Assembly (NCBI RefSeq): GCF_901933205.1
Contig: NC_044586.1
Coordinates: 16,500,569 to 16,564,568, forward strand
Length of the DNA stretch: 64,000 bases
Source of the DNA: Camarhynchus parvulus
Taxonomy: Eukaryota > Chordata > Aves > Passeriformes > Thraupidae
Direction of reading: 5' to 3'
Positions within the stretch are counted from its first letter, which is position 1; each line of letters opens with the position of its first letter. The position numbers and the translations under genes are program-made. Shown one piece after another: positions 52,936 to 63,870 of this stretch. The notes under the pieces are model-generated. The model was given only the letters and a program-made list of their open reading frames with translations. It made no database searches and was not told the origin of the DNA.

Positions 52936-54679
52936 CATTGTGCTGTTAATGGCACTTCTAAACTTTGCCATGTATTTGCTAATTTTTCTTCATTTTCCAT
53001 CAACATATCACACCCATTTAATACCTTCTGCATTTGGGACCAGAATGTATTTGAGGATTAGTATGGTGCAAACAGCTGAAAGGGTCTAATTTAGTCATGG
53101 TCCCACTTTCTTGTGGGACAATGCAGTCACATAATTTTATCAAAACTTTATGGGATTCCAAGAGCAATGGGACTACTATAATTTAAGTTATAATATATTT
53201 TAGAATATTCCATTTCAACAAGCTTGCTTTTCTTTCATGGCAAATATCCCTGTCTCCATGAGGATATCAAAACACTTCATAAACATGAATGAATGCATTG
53301 TAGTATTACTCCTGTTTTTCTGACCTCACCTCTGCCCTGGAAAGCATGTGTACTGTGCTTACATGAATTTTTGCTGGTGTTATGCTCTCCTTTACAGCTT
53401 GTTTATCATGAAGTTAAATGTGTTATTGCTACTGTAAAATAATTTTTTAATTTCCCTTTTCATTGTTCCCAAAATGAGATTATCATTCTTAATATGAAAC
53501 TGAGAAAATATGTTATTCTGTTATAGCCATCCCTCTGCAACCAGTGTGTTATTCTTTGCAAGCCTATTAAGATTTTATGGCTTGTTTGAGAAAGGACTGA
53601 TTGGTGGCTTGGCATTGGGTGAGGACGGCAGAAGGTTTTTAAGGAACTTGCAGACAGAACAGATCATGGAAGCAAGAAGCATTTATTTACCAGTTCCTGG
53701 AAGCCGTAGAGCAAACATTAGAGAGAATTATGACTGAGAAATAGAAAAAAGAGGATTATTTATAGACTCTCAGAAGAATTCATTATACTACTTCAGATCA
53801 CAGGGTAGACTGGCAGATTAAGTGTCACCTGCTGTTGTGAAGCTTAAAATAAATAAAATATAATTTTCCTGACAAAGAAACTCTTCTGTAAACTGGCATC
53901 CATGCAAATGACAATTGCCACTGAACCTCATCCATAAAAATTGTGTTTTAGTATCAGCAATGCAACGTGCAAAAGAAAATGTTGATATATCCTTGCACTA
54001 AGACAAATCAGAAGAATCTCCTATGGAACAGAACAGGAGGAAAAGTTCCATATGCACTGCTTTTAAAAAAAGGCATATAAAAATAACAGAATACTTTCAG
54101 AGCTGTAGCCCTCCTCCAAAAAATGTTTCCCACAGATTAGAAAAGTCTGTTCTTGGGACCATGATAACTGAGCTTGTCAGTTCAAAAAAATGCAGCTGGC
54201 ACACACAAAAAGCAGCAAAGCAAAATAATGGAGTCTTTACTAACTCTGCCCAGCTTTCATATTAAGTATTACATTACATCAAATTTTGCTGCCCTACTAT
54301 TAGAGGCTGTGCTGGTTATATCTAGAGCTCAATCTGTTTAATGGCAGAGCTCACTCACACACCTATTCCAGCTGTATAGTTAAAAGAGCAAACTGTGGTG
54401 ATCTGGGCCGGCTTAATTTCGTGAGGGTGTTGGGCACTGGAATTCATTTATCTTTCTTGTTTTCTCCCATTCTTTAGAAAGCAGAAGGCTTCCTATGGTT
54501 AATATCTCCAAAGGAATCATGATTTTAGTAGCTGATCCTGATTCCTCATGAAGTATCTTGGTGATTCTAGCAGTCCTGCTGCAAGTGTCCATATTCACAG
54601 TAATGCATGGCTGACTGGGCTTGATGTCACTGGTGTTCTGGTGTAAATTTCAGTGCCAGATGCCTTAATTAGAAATTTT

Positions 54680-54932
54680 ACAGAATCACAAATCACCCAA
54701 ATGGGTTGGAAGGGACCTTAAACGTCATTCAGTTCCAACTACCCTGCCATGGACAGGGACATCTTCCACTATCCCAGGTTGCTCAGAGCCCCATCCAGCC
54801 TGGCCTTGGACATTTCCAGGGATGGGGCAGCCACAGCTTCTCTGGGAAACCTTTGCCAGGACCTCACCATCCTCACAGAGAAGAATTTCTTTCCAATATC
54901 CAATCCAAACCTGCTCTCTGTCAGTTTAGTTT
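54680..54932 (-). mobile_element. CR1 LINE 3' end
   Basis: The plus strand reads ACAGAATCACAAATCACCCA, then GGGTTGGAAGGGACCTTAAA, then CAGGTTGCTCAGAGCCCCAT, ending with AACCTGCTCTCTGTCAGTTT. Reverse complement of the common CR1 3' end, about 250 bp. Confidence 0.92.
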
Positions 54933-55903
54933 TTCTGCTGGTGTAAGTCAGCTCAGACGTGCTGATTTCAGAGCAGCTGCTGCATCAAGCCAAGTACATT
55001 TTTATAGAGCTAAATGTTGAACTGAGCTTTTGTATAACAGAAAAGAATGGAATGAGTAATAGCACCCTAGAAAATAACCAAATGTTTTTGTATTTAGGAA
55101 ATCTAAAATCCCCTGAGTTTTCAAACCATGCTAAACATAACTTTTATATGTTCTGTCTTCTAAAAGGGAGGAACACAGATAGCAACTTTATTGCTTAATG
55201 TGTGGATTTGCTTTCAGTGTGCTGCGAGTCCTGTCTTTAAATGATATTTATTTCTTATATAATGGGATGATACCTGTGAAGAAAATATTTGCAGCTAACT
55301 GTTGGGATAGATAATGACTTGTAAGAGCCAGGTTATTTTCACAGAGTTCCCACTTTTCTCAGTGTTATCTGATAGTGTAGATACAGTCAAGAGAAGCTGA
55401 TCGGATTCTCCACTGTTGTCTGTCTTGTGGGGTTACAAGATGTTCAAAGTGGTCTAAACACTGCTGTGATCTAACAATGTTTTTACAATACCCTTTTCAC
55501 CCACTGAAAAAGTGAGGTGAAGCATAAGAAAATGAAAAACAGTGCCCCAGGTTTTATAGGTACAGCTTTACTGGTAGAGTTTTGGTGTTTTTAGTTGGCA
55601 TGTACCAGTTTAGTATTGCTATTGATATTGTTATCTGAAAATACCTGTCCACAACCCAAGATATAGAAGTGCTTTTTCTAATAAATCTGTAAGTCCATAA
55701 ATTAAGAGCAACTAGGAAAAGGGCTATACTGAGTTAACAGCAATTATGAGAGGACAGCCAGGAGAAAAATATGTAAATATGGGACAAGAGGAAAATATCT
55801 GTTCCTTCTTATTAGTAAAAAAAGGAGAGGCAGGGGGCTGAACCAGAGGCCAGCCCTTTAGGGCAAAATCACCATGTCTTTGAAGGTAAAAAGCATTTTT
55901 ACA

Positions 55904-55933
55904 TTGAAATATATTACATGTAATATATTTCAA
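55904..55933. repeat. Perfect 30-bp palindrome
   Basis: Fifteen bases, TTGAAATATATTACA, are followed directly by their reverse complement. It is AT-rich and can form a cruciform. It lies 397 bp before the next ANO2 exon. No function is assigned. Confidence 0.97.
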
Positions 55934-56330
55934 AATATCTCTTTCTACATCTTGCTGGGGATCCTAGTTATTTCAGTAGCAGGCTAAACCTACCTCAGAA
56001 TGCTTCATGATGAATTAGGAGAGATGATGTCATCCATGGATACTCACAGTTATGGGCTCAGTTCCATTCCCTGACAAGACCTTAACAGTGGCTCTGGACA
56101 ACCCATGTTCCATCTTTCTGTATTTTATTTTTAAAATATAGTAATTATTGTCCCACTGCTTTGCTTGAATTCTTTTGTTAAAATTGGGCCTGAGGCTATT
56201 TCTTAGTTCTTAATTTTAAAGGGTCTAGCACAACGGGATTCAAATATTAGTTGAAGCTTATAAGTAACACAAATGTTTACCACAAGGCTTTGGATTTATC
56301 ATTTTTTAAATTGTTTAATTTCTTTTAAAG

Positions 56331-56413
56331 CTACCATGTTCCTTGAACAATGGAAGCGTTTGCAGATGAGATTGAGTTACTTCTGGGATCTAACTGGACT
56401 GGAAGAAGAAGAG
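56331..56413 (+). CDS. ANO2: ANO2 coding exon, end of TM2 and intracellular linker
   Basis: The acceptor is TTAATTTCTTTTAAAG and the donor GTAAAT. 83 nt, phase 1 in and phase 0 out. It encodes [20 protein letters not shown], then TGLEEEE. ATMFLE continues transmembrane helix 2, and [16 protein letters not shown] is the conserved cytosolic stretch that follows. The exon ends in an acidic run, at the position where ANO1 has the alternatively spliced 4-residue segment c. This is the last exon I can place. Confidence 0.95.
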
Positions 56414-57984
56414 GTAAATCTCCTCTCCCTGGGCTAATTTACTGTGTTAATTATTCCATAGATGCATATTATAGAAGCATTGGTATATAGATTTCTCATG
56501 AGTGTTCTCCAACCCAATGCAGTTTGTGGCTGTGTTTAGATAAAGGACTGTAACTGATACAGTTTTGAGTATCAATGTTTATTTAGGAAATCCTCACCTA
56601 TATCTTACTGTTCAGCACTCTGAAGTTAATAATGAATGTTGAAAAGGCTTATAAGGTAAGAACAGATCATGTTTTGCTGAGGATGCCCATCTGCCATTGT
56701 ACAGTGTGCAATAACACAATGACACTGAATAAATACTTTGTCATGTTGCTTCATAATGTGTAACATGAATTCTTTGTGATGATGACAGCCACAGGTCACA
56801 GTACCATCAGCAATTTTTGCATCAAGGTCTGGGTGGACATGTATGATGCCTTAGGTACATCATCCCGAGCTCAAGGTGCTCACCAACAGAACTGTTTCAA
56901 AACAATAAATAGTGTGGGTTTATTCAGAAAGAGCTTTCCAATGAGCCCTGGGGTCTCCAGACATAACCTGAACTGACTGAAAATGAGATGTACTTGTTTA
57001 TTGGTATTTAAAATGTCCTAATTTTGTTCATAGTTTCATCCTTTGATTTGCTCTAATGATTCTCTCTCATCCAAGGATTAATTTCTAACCCTGACTAAAG
57101 AAAGTGCGCTGACTAAAATCATAAATAATTATCTTACTAAGAACAGGTAGACTTTGGACTTTGCCCTGGCATTAGATGCTGAGATGTCTCTAGAACAGGG
57201 TCATATTCCCAGCATCTTGGTTTGCTGGGAGGATTTGAATCAATTTTTTCTCTTCATGTTCCAGCAAAGTTCCTGAAACAACAAGCCACCTACAAGTCTT
57301 CAGCTCTGCTAGGTGAGCTCAGCTCAAACAGGAGATAACAGGAGCAAATACCATGGAGGAAAAGCAAGCTGACATAATGGACTTCATGATATAGCATGGT
57401 AGCAATGTTATTCCTCTATTTCCTATTTCCCAGATCAAAATATTTGGAAAACAAAACAAAACAAAACAAAAAACAAATTTAGAATAAAAACCAACCAAAC
57501 AAACCAAAAAAGACCCTGAGAACAGACAGCACACTCTAGTATTCCTCTTCTTCCATCACTATCCTGTAATGCAGAAATATTCCTTCACTGCTGACTTGGC
57601 AACAACCTCCTCTCTTTTGTCTCTGTTTCTCAGCTTTTTCATGACTGTCTCCCCTGTTATGATGTGGATGATGCTCACAGTACAACCCAGTACTCCCAGT
57701 CTGTGAGTTGTCATGCAAACCCAGTGCACTAGCACATCACAAATTACAGCTTGTCCCACATGGGATGTCAAACTGCTCCTTGCCAGAGATGTACCAACTG
57801 CAGGGCAAACTGAGAGGCTGGAGAGCAAAGTCTGTGTGGGCTCTGGGGCATATTTGATGAATCACCATATTTTTCTGATTTTCTGAAGGCCTCCACCATC
57901 AGAAAATAGGAGGACACCTGCTGGATGAAGGGGAGTGGGAATGGGTCCCTACTTGGGGAGGTAATTAAAATTCCTCGTGACCCC

Positions 57985-58630
57985 CATCACCTACCCAGGT
58001 GCCACTTCAGAACAGGTATGAGGCTCTGGATGAGGACGGTCAGCCAGATGACGTAGAAGAAAACTATCTGCCCAATTACACTTCATCTGTCAGAAGGATC
58101 ACCACCTGTAACATCAAAAAGAAAAGAGGTATAGTCGTAGTGGGTGACTCCCTTCTGAGGGGAACAGAGGGCCCCATATGTTGACTGGACCCATCTTGCA
58201 GAGAGATTTTCTGCCTCCCTGGGGCCTGGGTATGGGATATTATCAAGAGACTCCCTGAGCTAATTTGGCCCTCTGATTATTACCCACTGCTGATACTCCA
58301 AGCTGGCAATGATGAGATTAAAAAGAGTAGTGTCAGGACAATTAAAAGGGACTTTAGGGCACTGGGTCAAGTGGTTGATAAGGAAGGAGCACAGGTGGTG
58401 TTCTGGTCAGTCCCTTTGGTGGCAGAGACAAATGACAAGAAGGAATAGGAGAGCCCACATTACCAACAAGTGGCTCAAGGGTTTGGGTCATCAGCAGAAT
58501 TTTGGGTTCTCTGATCATGGGGCAACTTTTAAGGCACTTGGCTTGCTGGAACCAGATGGACTTCATATCTCTGTTAAGGGCAGAAGGATTTTGGCTTGTG
58601 AACTGGCAGAACTCACTGAGAGAGCTTTAA
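57985..58630 (+). pseudogene. CR1 ORF1 remnant with SGNH/GDSL esterase motif
   Basis: The translation near 58000-58180 gives RYEALDEDGQPDDVEEN and then KKRGIVVVGDSLLRGTEGPI. VVGDSLLRG is the serine block of the esterase domain known in ORF1 of CR1-like elements; near 58300 ILQAGNDEIKKSS resembles the GND block. A stop follows GPIC at 58184, and later stops break the remainder. The function in the element is unproven; it would be a cytosolic protein of the retrotransposition complex. Here it is dead. Confidence 0.75.
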
Positions 58631-58729
58631 ACTAGTTTGAAGGGGGAAAGGGATGCAGCTAGGCTCTCTGGAAGCAGGCCCAAGTGTGGTAAGCCTGAGT
58701 TAGGAGTGAAATCAGTAGCCCAGCTGAAG

Positions 58730-59460
58730 TGCATGCATACCAGTGCACTCACCATGGGTAACAAACAAGAAGAGCTGGAGGCCACGGTGCAGCAGCAGAT
58801 GATGTAATTGCCATCATGGAAATATGGTGGGATGACTCTCATAGCTGGAGTACTACACTGGATGGCTACAAGCTCTTCAGAAGAGACAGGAAAGGGAGAA
58901 GAGGTGGAGGGGTGGCCCTTTATATTAGGGAGGCTCTTGGTGCCATGAGTATTGAAAATAATGACAATGAAGTTGAATGCCTATGGGTAAGAATTAAGGG
59001 GAAAGCCAACAAGGCTGACATCCTACTGGGAGTCTGTTATTGTCCACCCAACCAAAAAGAAGTAGACATCTTACTCTCTAAGCAGCTGGAGAATGTTTCA
59101 GCATCACCAGGTTTTGTTCTTGAAGGAGACTTTAACCTACCAGACATCTGCTGGGAACTTAATACAGGAGAAAAGAGGCAGTCCAGGAAGTTCCTAGAGT
59201 GTGTGGAGGACAACTTTTTGTCACAGCTGGTGAACGAGCCCGCTAGGAGAGCTTAGACCTGTTGTTTGCTAAAAGAGACGGGCTGATAGGAGATGTGGTG
59301 GTTGGCGGCTGCTTGGGGCACAGTGATCATGAAATTATATAGTTCTTGATATTTGGTGAAATCAGGAGGAACATTAATAAGACTTTTTCATTGGACTTCT
59401 GGAGGGCAGACTTTGGCCTATTTAGGAGACACATTCAGAGGGCTCCTTGGGAAGCAGCCT
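58730..59460 (+). pseudogene. CR1 ORF2 endonuclease domain, broken
   Basis: An APE-type endonuclease. MEIWWDDSHSW near 58816 holds the metal-binding glutamate; GYKLFRRDRKGRRGGGVALY and LGVCYCPPNQKE follow. GDFNLPDICWE near 59130 holds the D and N of the active site. The SDHE block lies near 59310 as GGCLGHSDHEI. A frame change near 58795, another at about 59253 and a stop near 59340 break the reading frame, although all the catalytic motifs are still recognisable. The domain would nick target DNA for reverse transcription. Confidence 0.85.
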
Positions 59461-59659
59461 TAACAACAAAGGAGCCCAGGAAAGGTGGGCATGCTTCAAA
59501 ACAGAGATCTTGAGGGCACAGGATCAGACTGTCCCTGTGTGCTAAAAGATGAGTTGACGAGGTAAATGTCCTGCCTGGATGTGAAACAAGGTTTCGAAGG
59601 AACTTAGCAATAAAAAGAGGATGTATCATCTTTGGAAGGAGGGTCATATCTCTCAGGAA

Positions 59660-61490
59660 GTATTTAAGGGGGTTGCTAGGGCATGTAGAAAAAAAAATAA
59701 GAGACACTAAAGCTCATTTAGAACTTAATTTGGCAACTTTTGTAAAGGATAATAAAAAAATTTTTTACAAATATATTAACAGCAATAGGAAGGGTAAGAC
59801 CAACCTTTGTTCTCTATTGGATGAGAGAGGGAACTCAGTAACTGCAGATGAGGAGAAGGTGGAGGGGCTTCACACCTTCTTTTCCTCAATCTTTAGTGGG
59901 AAGATGGCTTGTCCTCAGGACAGCTGTCCTCCTGGGTTGGCAGATGGTGTCAGGAAGCAGAATGGTCTCCCTGTTATCCAGGAGGAGGCAGCCAAGAACT
60001 GCTGAGCTGCTTGGATGTTTATAAATCCATGGGACTAGATGGGATCCACCCCAGGGTGATGAGGGAGCTGGCAGATGAGCCTGCAAAGCCACTCTCCATC
60101 ATTTACCAGCAGTTCTGGCACACTGGTGAGGTTCCAGATGACTGGAAGCTGGCCAAAGTGACGCCCATTCACAAAAAGGGTGGGAAGGAGGATCCTTGTA
60201 ATTACAGGCCAGTTAGCCTGACCTCAGTACCTGGTAAGGTTCTGGAACAGTTTATACTGAGTGTCATCACACAGCACTTACAGGATGGCCAGAGTATCAG
60301 ACCAGCCACTATGGCTTTAGGAGGGATATGTCGTGTTTGACCAACCTGTTCTCCTTTTATGACCAGGTGACCCCCCTGGTGGATGCAGGAAAGGCCATGG
60401 ATGTTGTGTACCTGGACTTCAGCAAGGCCTTTGACACTGTCTCCCATAGCACTCTCCTGGAAAAGCTGTCAGTACACGGCTTGGACAGGAGAACTTTTTG
60501 CTGGGTTAGGAACTGCCTGGATGGTCGGACCCAGAGAGTGGTGGTGAACAGTGCTGCATCCAGCTGGCGGCCAGTCACTAGTGGTGTCCCTCAGGGTTCT
60601 GTGCTGGGACCAGTTCTGTTCAATATTTTTATTGATGACATGGCTGAGGGGATTCAGTCTTTCATTAGTAAATTTGTGGATGACCCTAAGCTGGGGGCAT
60701 GTGTTGATCAGTTGGAGTGTAGGAGGGCTCTGCAGAGAGACCTAGAATGATTGGATGGATGGGCAGAGTCGAATAGGATGAAGTTTAATAAATCCAAGTG
60801 CCAAGTCCTGCGTTTTGGCCACAGTAACCCCCTGCAGCATTATAGGCTTGGGACAGTGTGGCTAGACAGTGCCCAGGCAGAAAGGGACCTGGGGGTACTG
60901 GTTGACAGCCAGCTGAATATGAGCCAGCAGTGTGCCCTGGGCCAAGAAGGCCTATGGCTCCTGGCCTGTATCAGGAATAGTGTGGCCAGCAGGAGCAGGG
61001 AGGTCATTCTTCCTCTGTACTTGGCACTGGTGAGGTCACACCTTGAGTGCTGTGTCCAGTTCTGGCCCCTGAGTTTAGGAAGGACGTTGAAACCCTTGAG
61101 CGCATCCAGAGAAGGCAACGAGGCTGGTGAGGGGCTTGGAGCACAAGCCCTGTGAGGAATGACTGAGGGAGCTGGGGGTGTTTAGCCTGGAGAAAAGGAG
61201 ACTCAGAGGTGACATCACTCTCTACAACTCCCTGAAAGGTGGGTGTAGTTGGGTGGGGTTGGTCTCTTTCTCCAGGTAGCAGCTAACAGAACAAGAGGAC
61301 ACAGTCTTAAGCTACGCCAGGGGAAATATGGGTTGGATATTTGGAAAAAGTTTTTTATAGAAAGGGTGATAAAGTTCTGGAATGGCCTGCCCGGGGAGGT
61401 GGTGGAATCACCATCCCTGGATGTGTTTAAAAAAGACTGTATGTGGCACTTGGTGCCATGGTCTGTCTGTCAGGACATGGGTTGGACTTG
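59660..61490 (+). pseudogene. CR1 ORF2 reverse transcriptase, broken
   Basis: Order of motifs: KSMGLDGIHPRVMRELAD near 60025, VTPIHKKGGKEDPCNYRPVS near 60160, [20 protein letters not shown] near 60405, [20 protein letters not shown] near 60580 and FVDD at 60673-60684 (the catalytic aspartate pair; FADD is usual). The frame changes near 60000, 60320 and 61120, with an in-frame TGA at 60748. The end, EVVESPSLDVFKKD, lies near 61400. It is a pseudogene of a LINE reverse transcriptase. Confidence 0.9.
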
Positions 61491-61753
61491 ATCTTTAAGG
61501 TCTCTTCCAATCTAGTGATTCTGTGATTTTGTTATTCAAGTTCATCACTCACAGTTCAAAATCCTTATCTTTAGCTTAATATTTGCAAAATGCTGTGAAA
61601 GAATCTATAGGTTTGTGAGGCCCTGTGATGAAGAGGCCTGAAGTGGTAAAAGTCTGTGGACAGGAACTATAGGATCAGCAAGAATCCTTTGTTTATGACA
61701 AGGAAAGGAGTGCCAGACAAATCTCAGCACAAGCTGAAGAATTAGGAACTTAG

Positions 61754-62092
61754 AATCATAAGATAAGACTGGAATGGACCTTGAGGGGCCATCCCTAATT
61801 TGTTCTTAAATAAATCCAGCAGTGGAGATTTCAATTCCTCCCTAGGTAATCTACTCTAATACTTCTCTATCTGTACTGCTAACAAGCTTTTCCTAGCAGT
61901 TTTCAAATCTTCTTGCTACATGGTAATTTTTTCTCTCAATTTTTTTTCTTATTTTATCTTCCAAGGATCAAGACAGGGATTACTTCTGTCCTATTTTCAG
62001 CACAATTCAACATAATATCATGATTCTGTCACCCTTGTTTGTTTAAGATGAACAAGCATCTGCTCTTTCAGTCTTAATTCCTAAATATTTTC
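61754..62092 (-). mobile_element. Old CR1-type LINE 3' fragment
   Basis: The plus strand begins GAATCATAAGATAAGACTGG and AATGGACCTTGAGGGGCCAT, then has GGAGATTTCAATTCCTCCCT and AGGTAATCTACTCTAATACT. This is the reverse complement of an old CR1 3' end of a type shared by turtles, crocodiles and birds. It is much more diverged than its neighbours. The later part, to 62092, is weaker. Confidence 0.7.
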
Positions 62093-62096
62093 AGAG

Positions 62097-62412
62097 ACTC
62101 ATAGAACCACAGAATGCTTTGGGTTGGAAGGGACTTAAATATCATCTTGTTCCAACCCCCTGCCATGGGCAGGGACACCTCCCACTATCCCAGGTTGCTC
62201 AGAGCCCCATCCAACCTGGCCTGGAGCACTTCCAGGAATAGGGCAGCCCCACACAGCTTCTCTGGAAAACCTGTGCCAGGGCCTCAGCACCCTCACAGGG
62301 AACAATTTCTTCCTCATATCCAATCTAAACCTGCTCTCTGTCAGTGTGAAGCCGTTCCCTCTTGTCCTGTCTCTCCAGGCCCTTGCCAAGAGTCTCTTCC
62401 TCCATCTTTCTT
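62097..62412 (-). mobile_element. CR1 LINE 3' end
   Basis: The plus strand reads ACTCATAGAACCACAGAATG, then GGGTTGGAAGGGACTTAAAT, then CAGGTTGCTCAGAGCCCCAT, then AACCTGCTCTCTGTCAGTGT, ending in the CCTGTCTCTCCAGGCCCTTG region. About 315 bp, directly beside the older copy. Confidence 0.93.
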
Positions 62413-62547
62413 GTAGGCTCTCTTCAGTTACTGGAAGGATTTTCTATGTATCTCTTTATTCTTGTTCCTTTCAGGCCATTTTCTGGTATATCCAGGTATT
62501 TTAAAAGAATAATGGACATGTCTCTTGACATGACAGGCAGAAAATGA

Positions 62548-62803
62548 CAGAGCCAGAGGACACAGTCTCAGACTGCATCAAGGGAAATATAGGTTGGATA
62601 TTAGGAAAAAGTTTTTCATGGAGTCATAAAGTTCTGGAATGGCCTGCCCAGGGAGATGGTAGAGTGCACCATCCCTGGATGTGTTTAAAAAAAGACTGGA
62701 TGTGGCACTTGGTGCCACAGTTCAGCTGTGTTAGGGCATTGCTTGCACTCAATGACCTTTAACGTGTCTTTCAACCTAGTAATTTTGTGAATTCTGTGAA
62801 AAT
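62548..62803 (+). mobile_element. CR1 LINE 3' end, same subfamily as the long copy
   Basis: Sense orientation: GAGGACACAGTCTCAGACTG, GGGAAATATAGGTTGGATAT, AATGGCCTGCCCAGGGAGAT, GGATGTGTTTAAAAAAAGAC and an end with TAATTTTGTGAATTCTGTG. It parallels bases 61290-61535 of the long CR1 throughout. Confidence 0.92.
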
Positions 62804-63644
62804 CATGCACACTGTGTCACCTCCTGTCACTTCTTGGTACTTCAACAAAACCCCAAAAGTTAGATCAGGTTTTGTTCACCTTTTATCCATAAGATTCATA
62901 AAGATTAGGATAAATTTGTCTGTAGAAAGTTACTGGCATCAGGTTTCAGTGATGGTGAAGTCTTTACAAGTGTTCAAAGTTATGTTGGAAAAGGAAGAAT
63001 TGTGTCTGATCAGATTAGGCTAGAAAGAACCAGAAGTGGGATCAGTTAAAAGATCAAGAAAAGGGCAAGGAAGAAGCTCAGGAGGATTAAGAGTTTTAAG
63101 ACTAGATGGAGTTAAGCTATGTATTGTCAATTTTGTTAGGAAGGGAAGGCACAGAACCAAAGCAGGGAGAAAAACAACCATAAATTTGAAGAGCTGAGAA
63201 GTACTTTGTTAAAGTTATATTGAAATAAATGCCCTTGGTGTAATTTTTGTGGACATTGGCTATAAACCTTTCAGTAAATTGCTTTCTTTAAACACACTGG
63301 GTCAAATTGCTTGCTTCAAAAGAGTCACACAAGATACTAATTTAGTTCTATTTATTTGTAAATAGAACTATTTATTTGGCAATGGCAGTCTGGGAAAGCA
63401 GACTCCCTAAGGCTTCTGTGCATCTTTGCAGCTGGCAGCTGTACAGACTTAGAGAATTTGTGTTTGGACACCTGAAGTCCACAAAAAGAATGGCAAGCAT
63501 TGGATACCAAGTGGAAAACAGCAAATTGTGTTGAAAAGCAATAGAGCATCCAATAAACAAGTGGGAGAGAGAAAGAAAAGAAACAAACTCAGATCAGTGC
63601 CATGAGAGCAGACAAAGCCTTGTGAGCACTGTGCATAAACACAC

Positions 63645-63870
63645 ATAGAACCACAGAATCACTGAGGCTGGAAAGGACCTCCAAGGTCATTGAGTCCAGC
63701 CTTTGACCAATCCTCACCTTGTCACCTAGACCAGAGCACTGAGGCCATGTCCAGTCATTCCTTGGACACCTTCCAAGATGGTGACTCCACACCTCCCTGA
63801 GCAGCCCATTCCAGTGTTTTAACAACCATTGCAGTGAAGAAATTCTTCCTGAAATTCCTCTACTCAATGT
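63645..63870 (-). mobile_element. CR1 LINE 3' end (second subfamily)
   Basis: The plus strand reads ATAGAACCACAGAATCACTG, AGGCTGGAAAGGACCTCCAA, GAGTCCAGCCTTTGACCAAT and GAAATTCTTCCTGAAATTC. Reverse complement of the same subfamily as 22826 and 52685, here best preserved. Confidence 0.92.

Larger units (their letters stand above)
52451..56330 (+). other. ANO2: ANO2 intron, 3.9 kb
   Basis: A phase-1 intron from GTGAGT to TTTCTTTTAAAG. It contains CR1 3' ends at 52685-52935 and 54680-54932 and a 30-bp palindrome at 55904-55933. Bases 52980-54650 and 54950-55890 hold nothing recognised. Confidence 0.9.
57640..61537 (+). mobile_element. Near full-length CR1 LINE (non-LTR retrotransposon), inactivated
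   Basis: About 3.9 kb in sense orientation. In order: ORF1 remnants with an esterase-type block, then an ORF2 endonuclease (about 58800-59440) and reverse transcriptase (about 59670-61200), a 3' part with AATGGCCTGCCCGGGGAGGT and GGTGGAATCACCATCCCTGG, and a tail CTAGTGATTCTGTGATTTTG that fits the CR1 terminal octamer. At least six frame breaks or stops interrupt ORF2, so it cannot move by itself. The copy at 62548-62803 belongs to the same subfamily. The 5' limit is approximate, since similarity to CR1 ORF1 is weak before about 57990. Confidence 0.88.

Noticed and set aside
58309..58635. A 108-codon plus-strand open frame as a separate gene
   Set aside because: It falls inside the CR1 ORF1 region in a shifted frame and matches no independent protein.
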